DNA of 48,698 nucleotides from Candidatus Companilactobacillus pullicola (GTDB taxonomy: Bacteria > Bacillota > Bacilli > Lactobacillales > Lactobacillaceae). The DNA lies in assembly GCA_019116025.1 (NCBI GenBank), contig DXCM01000096.1, forward strand, positions 1 to 48,698, in the 5' to 3' direction. This document shows, one piece after another, positions 45,151 to 48,698 of the stretch (position 1 is the first letter of the stretch; every line of letters begins with the position of its first letter). The notes beneath the pieces were generated by a model that was given only the letters and a program-made list of their open reading frames with translations, searched no databases and was not told where the DNA came from. The position numbers and the translations under genes are program-made.

Positions 45151-45669
45151 TTGGTATCATTTGAAGAACAAGATAGAGAATATTATGAACACATTATCAG
45201 AAATCTAAGCGACCGTGGCGTAGAGCTAGACGACATCGCTGAAATCGTTATTTTTCTAGAAAAAGATTATGTTAACGGTTTGAATACCGACATAGCAATT
45301 CACGCTATCAAGAAAGTATTACATAAACGTGAAGCTCAAAATGCCATTATGACTGGAATTGAATTAGATGTTTTGGCTGAGAAAGGTCTCCTATCAAAAC
45401 CAATGCAACGTATTATGCAGACTGATGAATCCACTTATGGAATTGACGAAAATATGGCTATCACTTTAGCAAGCTTGTATGGTTCTGTTTCGGTTACTAA
45501 CTATGGCTATGTTGACAAATTAAAGCATGGTATCTTAGCTAAACTAAATGATAAATCAACTGGCAAAATCAATGTTTTCCTAGACGATTTAGTTGGTGCT
45601 ATCGCTGCCGGTGCCTGCGGTTGGTTGGCTCATAATGAATCAGCCGTTCAAAGAATGTTGAATAAATAA
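45151..45669 (+). CDS. Phosphatidylglycerophosphatase A family protein (YutG-like)
   Basis: A 172-residue protein. The family is recognised by the C-terminal block TYGIDENMAITLASLYGSVSVTNYGYVDKLKHGILAKL (about 90-128) and DDLVGAIAAGACGWLAH (about 149-165), with conserved acidic residues. In proteobacteria PgpA dephosphorylates phosphatidylglycerophosphate; Firmicute YutG types are shorter and lack clear membrane helices, so the substrate is uncertain. The start is TTG at 45151 with AAAGGAG upstream; no ATG fits. Followed by a terminator. Confidence 0.82.
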   Translation: MVSFEEQDREYYEHIIRNLSDRGVELDDIAEIVIFLEKDYVNGLNTDIAIHAIKKVLHKREAQNAIMTGIELDVLAEKGLLSKPMQRIMQTDESTYGIDENMAITLASLYGSVSVTNYGYVDKLKHGILAKLNDKSTGKINVFLDDLVGAIAAGACGWLAHNESAVQRMLNK

Positions 45670-45679
45670 TTCTCAAAAA

Positions 45680-45728
45680 TAAGTAACATCTGTCAAAGAT
45701 TTATACCTCTCACAGATGTTATTTTTGT
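45680..45728 (+). terminator. Intrinsic terminator after the PgpA-family gene
   Basis: AAGTAACATCTGT pairs with ACAGATGTTATTTTT around a 17-base loop, with a T-run. Confidence 0.87.
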
Positions 45729-45758
45729 TTCTTACTTAAGTTGGGGTGTAGCGTAAAA

Positions 45759-45932
45759 CTGCCGCCCTCCGCGACAAGAAAATTTGACTGGAACGCCATG
45801 GGCACGACTTGAAACTAATAATTTTGCACTTCGTGCAAAATTATGGATTTCCAAGCTCGGCCTTTCCCTAAGCAATAAATTGCTAAGGGAATCTCATGGC
45901 TGAGTCAATTTTCTTGTCGCTCCGGACTAAAT
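45759..45932 (-). repeat. Palindromic intergenic element, copy E (subtype III)
   Basis: Outer arms are GCGACAAGAAAATTTGACT (45771-45789) and AGTCAATTTTCTTGTCGC (45903-45920), with one bulge. The inner hairpins are ATAATTTTGCAC-TTC-GTGCAAAATTAT (45828-45854 region, perfect) and TTCCCTAAGCAAT/ATTGCTAAGGGAA (about 45863-45891). The ends GCCGCCCTCC and TCCGGACTAAAT match copy A. The arms and one hairpin are unlike A or B, yet base-paired in the same places. Confidence 0.88.
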
Positions 45933-45965
45933 CCGGTTTTGTTTATTAATCATTGTAAAATCTAA

Positions 45966-46044
45966 AAACTAAAAAACAGACTCTATTAAGAAATTCAAGC
46001 ATATCTGCATGTCTTGAAATACTTAATGGGTCTGTTTTTAGTTT
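45966..46044. terminator. Long bidirectional hairpin between elements E and F
   Basis: AAACTAAAAAACAGA pairs with TCTGTTTTTAGTTT, and further in AAATTCAAG lines up with CTTGAAATAC, for an imperfect stem of about 28 bp. It probably stops antisense readthrough from the converging genes. The shape is like the hairpin at 23379. Confidence 0.65.
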
Positions 46045-46122
46045 AGGATTTAAGAGTTCCTATTTTGACCATGTAAGATTAGATGATATCTAATTGCTGT
46101 ATTTATATTAGAAACGAATGTC

Positions 46123-46299
46123 TAGTTGGTAGTAAAAAATCTGTGGGCCCTCAGTGGTGAAATTCTACTTAGCTTGCGTAGCAAGGTTAGTAGAAGACCG
46201 GACTTGGAGATCCATAATTTTTCACAGAGTGAAAAATTATTAGCTTCAAGCCGTGTCCACCACGTTCCAGTGGCCCACAGATTTTTTGCGGACAACGGC
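46123..46299 (+). repeat. Palindromic intergenic element, copy F (subtype II)
   Basis: Arms AAAAAATCTGTGGGCC (46135-46150) and GGCCCACAGATTTTTT (46272-46287) are perfect. The inner hairpins TCTACTTAGCTTGC/GCAAGGTTAGTAGA and ATAATTTTTC/GAAAAATTAT correspond to copy B. Against B, several stem bases changed on both sides together (TGTAC...GTACA in B, TCTAC...GTAGA in F). Confidence 0.88.
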
Positions 46300-46353
46300 A
46301 TATTTCACCTACATCAGTTAGTATTTACGCTACAATCCAACTTAAACCTATTT

Positions 46354-46779
46354 TTAGTTAACAATTAAAACGTTAGTTTTGGAATGCTCTGATACATAAC
46401 GTGTAACTGATCCGACAAATGCACGCTCTAAAGCATTCAAACCGGTTTTTCCCATAATGATCAAGTCAATTTCTTTATCTTTAGGAAAATTAGCTAATTC
46501 CGAACGCGGCTCACCATTCAAAAGTTCTACATGACAAGCAAGACCAGCACCTTTTACCATCTCTTCGGCTTTTTGCAAGTCTACCTTGGCTCCGGTTTCC
46601 AATTCATCGGTTAACCCTGGAACATAAGAGACTCCAACACTAACAGGTAGATTAGCGGTGTTAACAACTGATACTAAATATAATTCAGAATTAAATTTCT
46701 TAGTTAAATCCATGGCGGCTTCTAGAGCATCGTACGAGTTTTTACTTCCATCAATGGCTACAAGAATTCGATTAAACAT
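46354..46779 (-). CDS. Universal stress protein (UspA family)
   Basis: A 141-residue cytoplasmic protein of the UspA fold. It begins FNRILVAIDGSKNSYDALEAAMDL, and the ATP-binding pattern near the end, IIMGKTGLNALERAFVGSVTRYV, is the G-x2-G-x9-G(S/T) type of ATP-binding Usp. ATG 46779 follows AGGAGG by eight bases; an in-frame GTG at 46788 overlaps that site. The role in stress survival is general to the family. Palindromic copy F lies just past its stop. Confidence 0.9.
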   Translation of the reverse strand: MFNRILVAIDGSKNSYDALEAAMDLTKKFNSELYLVSVVNTANLPVSVGVSYVPGLTDELETGAKVDLQKAEEMVKGAGLACHVELLNGEPRSELANFPKDKEIDLIIMGKTGLNALERAFVGSVTRYVSEHSKTNVLIVN

Positions 46780-46922
46780 ATCGAACACCTCCTACTAAGA
46801 TACCTTGATATCTTTAGCTAGATTTTACCAAGCTCAGGAAACTTTGACATTTTTAACACGTTGACATATTGGACATTTGTTATAATAAAGCTTAAATAAT
46901 GATAAATAGGGGAATTATTATT

Positions 46923-47213
46923 ATGGAAACTAAGCAGCGACTGGAGATCATCAGGCAAGAATGTAAATTTAGACGAGATTTAAAGAATATTCAATTTACG
47001 CATTACTTTTCCAATCAGTTTATGGAGAAATATACTCAATTTTTTTGCATCGAGGATTTTTTCAAGCAACTAGGCGTCACTGACAAAGCTTCTTTAAATG
47101 AAATATCCAAGGAATCTTGGGAACAGTTGGTTCAAATGACAACCATCTTTTCTTCCTGGCAAGAGATGCTCGACAAGGCTGGCGAGGACTATTCTCTTCA
47201 AAATTTTTATTAA
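46923..47213 (+). CDS. Small hypothetical protein
   Basis: I do not recognise this 96-residue protein. It is soluble and rich in charged and aromatic residues (METKQRLEIIRQECKFRRDL ... FTHYFSNQFMEKYTQFFCIEDFFKQL), with probable helices throughout and no clear motif. ATG 46923 has AGGGG about ten bases upstream. A -10 TATAAT sits at 46881-46886. It faces away from uspA across a 143-base gap, so the two are divergent. Confidence 0.65.
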   Translation: METKQRLEIIRQECKFRRDLKNIQFTHYFSNQFMEKYTQFFCIEDFFKQLGVTDKASLNEISKESWEQLVQMTTIFSSWQEMLDKAGEDYSLQNFY

Positions 47214-47286
47214 TTATAATTTAAAACGCTATCATTTTATTTATTTATTATATTAACGTACTTTTATACATGAATTGTAATATAAT

Positions 47287-47405
47287 AAGTTTGTTGGAAG
47301 AAACCCAAAATATGCAATAATATATTATTATTCTCAATAGTACAATCCTTCTATAGAATAATTCTTCTAACTTTATGGCACTGCTCCTCGGCAGTGTCTT
47401 TTTTT
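47287..47405 (+). ncRNA. Candidate small RNA with its own terminator
   Basis: TATAAT at 47281-47286 with TG one base ahead of an extended -10 is followed by an RNA-like stretch. GTTGGAAGAA (47293-47302) pairs with TTCTTCTAAC (47362-47371) to close a stem, AATAATA/TATTATT forms an inner hairpin, and an intrinsic terminator (47379-47405) follows. There is no ORF with a ribosome binding site. The -35 is poor. The Lacto-usp RNA described near usp genes of lactobacilli, proposed as 6S-like, is one idea, but I cannot confirm it. Confidence 0.45.
47379..47405 (+). terminator. Intrinsic terminator of the candidate small RNA
   Basis: CACTGC, loop TCCTCG, GCAGTG is followed by a run of seven T. It is GC-rich against an AT-rich surround and about 165 bases beyond the small hypothetical gene, so it may end that transcript too. 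Confidence 0.82.
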
Positions 47406-47567
47406 GCGTCCAAATTCAATGTATTCAGCAATTTCTAACTATGTAATAAGGAAAAATATTTCAGAAGTATAATTAAATTAAAAATCTTTTTATTTTAATA
47501 ATAACCATTTGTACTTTTTTATTGTTCATTAGCACCCGAATAATAATACTATCTACAGAGATTTCAC

Positions 47568-48698
47568 TCAGCCTTGAAGGGCTAAGCCTGATGTCTTCAA
47601 TTCATAAACCTTATCATAGAGTTTCTTTACTTCATCTGGAATATGATGATCAACTTCTATTACCGTCAGATTCTTATTATTCAGAATCGATTGATGAATC
47701 GAAGCCGCTGTTTCTGGATCTAAAGAAGCTGTTCCTTCATCAATCAAAAGCAGTTGACGATTAAAATACAAGGCACGTGCTATCTCAATTCGTTTCAATT
47801 GTCCCCCAGAAAAATTATGTCCATTTTCGTTAATTCTCATCTTTAATGATTCCTCATTGGCGAATTCCTCTAGACCCGATTGCATTAATGCTGAAAGAAC
47901 TCTTTGCTTATCAGCTAAATCTCTCCCTAAAGTAATATTCCTTTCCAGACTATCTTCAAAAATAATCGGCGTCTGTCCAACTATTCCAAAACTATCGTAT
48001 GATTCTCTTTGCGAGTAGGAATGATTATCTAACAAAATTTTTCCGGTGGATGGTTGTAATTCTTTAAGAATCATTCTAATCAATGTTGACTTACCAATAC
48101 CCGACTTCCCACCTATTAAAATTTTCTCTCCATGTTTCACATCAAAGGAGACATTTTGGAAAACTTCTTTTTTATCATAGGTGAAACTTACATTATCAAC
48201 TGATAACTCATCCACATTTTCTGGTTTATCATTTGAAACAATCGTCACAACTGGCTGTAACTGTTCAACTTTAGTCCGAATACTTCTAGTACTACTGATG
48301 GTATTCCAACTGGTAATGATTTGATTGAAGCCATTCAAAATCCAGGATGAAGAATATTGAATAGCAACGAATTGTGCAAGAGTAATTTTTCCTACGATAG
48401 TAAAGTAAATCCCCAAGCCAATAGGTATATACGAGAATACGGAGAACAGTAAACCAATTACATTATTAGATAATGCAATCTGATTTTTCAAACTAGCATT
48501 AGATGCTTCCATCCCTGAAATAGATTGATCCATTCGTTTTGAAAAACCGGTTGTCGCATTATAACGGCGTAACAACATCGCTCCGTGCAATAAATCCTTA
48601 ACCGTTGTCGAGAGAGTCTGATTATTTTTGGACCAAGTATCGGTCCTCTTTTGAATTGATTTGGTGAATAATTTTGGTGCTAAAGTTGGTACAATCAT
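47568..48698 (-). CDS. ABC exporter with fused membrane and ATPase domains (5' end outside window)
   Basis: The last 376 residues of a type IV ABC exporter are visible; the gene runs off the right edge and the apparent ATG at the edge is coincidental. About the last 150 residues of the membrane domain come first (with VIGLLFSVFSYIPIGLGIYF and FVAIQYSSSWILNGF). The ATPase then shows Walker A GGKSGIGKST, signature NFSGGQLKRIEIARA, Walker B LLLIDEGTASLD and a switch His in EVDHHIPDE. The missing part should hold the first three or four helices. The substrate is unknown. Confidence 0.87.
   Translation of the reverse strand: MIVPTLAPKLFTKSIQKRTDTWSKNNQTLSTTVKDLLHGAMLLRRYNATTGFSKRMDQSISGMEASNASLKNQIALSNNVIGLLFSVFSYIPIGLGIYFTIVGKITLAQFVAIQYSSSWILNGFNQIITSWNTISSTRSIRTKVEQLQPVVTIVSNDKPENVDELSVDNVSFTYDKKEVFQNVSFDVKHGEKILIGGKSGIGKSTLIRMILKELQPSTGKILLDNHSYSQRESYDSFGIVGQTPIIFEDSLERNITLGRDLADKQRVLSALMQSGLEEFANEESLKMRINENGHNFSGGQLKRIEIARALYFNRQLLLIDEGTASLDPETAASIHQSILNNKNLTVIEVDHHIPDEVKKLYDKVYELKTSGLALQG

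Noticed and set aside
46844..46880. Three TTGACAT-like repeats upstream of the gene at 46923
   Set aside because: Spacing to the -10 is 14 or over 30 bases; the repeats are short and AT-rich, so they may be chance. Only the -10 is used.
47522..47764. Plus-strand frame opposite the ABC exporter gene
   Set aside because: Overlaps the ATPase Walker B/signature coding region on the other strand; a shadow frame.

Overview
The window is low-GC Firmicutes DNA, most like a Lactobacillaceae chromosome and probably the Companilactobacillus (former L. alimentarius/farciminis) group. This rests on a maltose-phosphorylase type maltodextrin locus, a WxL surface protein, ECF FolT with a THF riboswitch, PTS CelB and YxeA-like and PnuC proteins. 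The genus is inference, since no rRNA or other marker gene is present. No tRNA, rRNA, CRISPR array or prophage was seen.

Layout. 1-700: two copies of a palindromic intergenic element. 707-3369: a frameshifted HAD gene and a three-gene operon (two hexapeptide acetyltransferases and an ABM-domain protein). 3577-5991: a secreted L-type lectin/WxL surface protein. 6053-8002: folC-folT behind a THF riboswitch. 8361-29394: a large maltodextrin region, all on the minus strand apart from one IS3-family insertion. It has three units: malE-malF-malG-neopullulanase-two GH13 glucosidases; msmX-maltose phosphorylase-pgmB-galM; and malR-GH13 glucosidase-GH13 amylase. 29600-32271: a membrane glycosyltransferase, a 47-residue membrane peptide and two small membrane-anchored proteins. 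32369-38136: a beta-glycoside locus (GH42, 6-phospho-GH1, AraC regulator, divergent PTS EIIC). 38184-40789: an ABC-2 exporter operon. 40928-48698: Nudix, alpha/beta hydrolase, PnuC, AhpC, HD hydrolase, PgpA, UspA, a candidate small RNA and a cut-off ABC exporter.

How the maltodextrin genes fit together. MalE/F/G with the MsmX ATPase import maltodextrins. The neopullulanase, the amylase and three GH13 glucosidases trim alpha-1,4 and alpha-1,6 linkages inside the cell. Maltose phosphorylase yields glucose plus beta-glucose-1-phosphate, PgmB makes glucose-6-phosphate, and GalM equilibrates the anomers. Two of the three promoters carry the same module: a 14-bp cre overlapping the -35, three bases, then a 14-bp LacI-type palindrome. 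The same palindrome lies between malR and the third unit, so MalR plus CcpA control of the region is the simple reading.

The least explained signal is a family of about 175-bp palindromic elements. There are five complete copies (one split by the IS) and two or three remnants. Stem sequences differ between copies but remain self-complementary within each copy, which implies selection on structure or replication as a hairpin. Other items to check are a possible small RNA at 47287-47405, a hairpin at the pnuC ribosome binding site, the 47-residue membrane peptide at 30941-31084 and the stem-loop between malE and malF.
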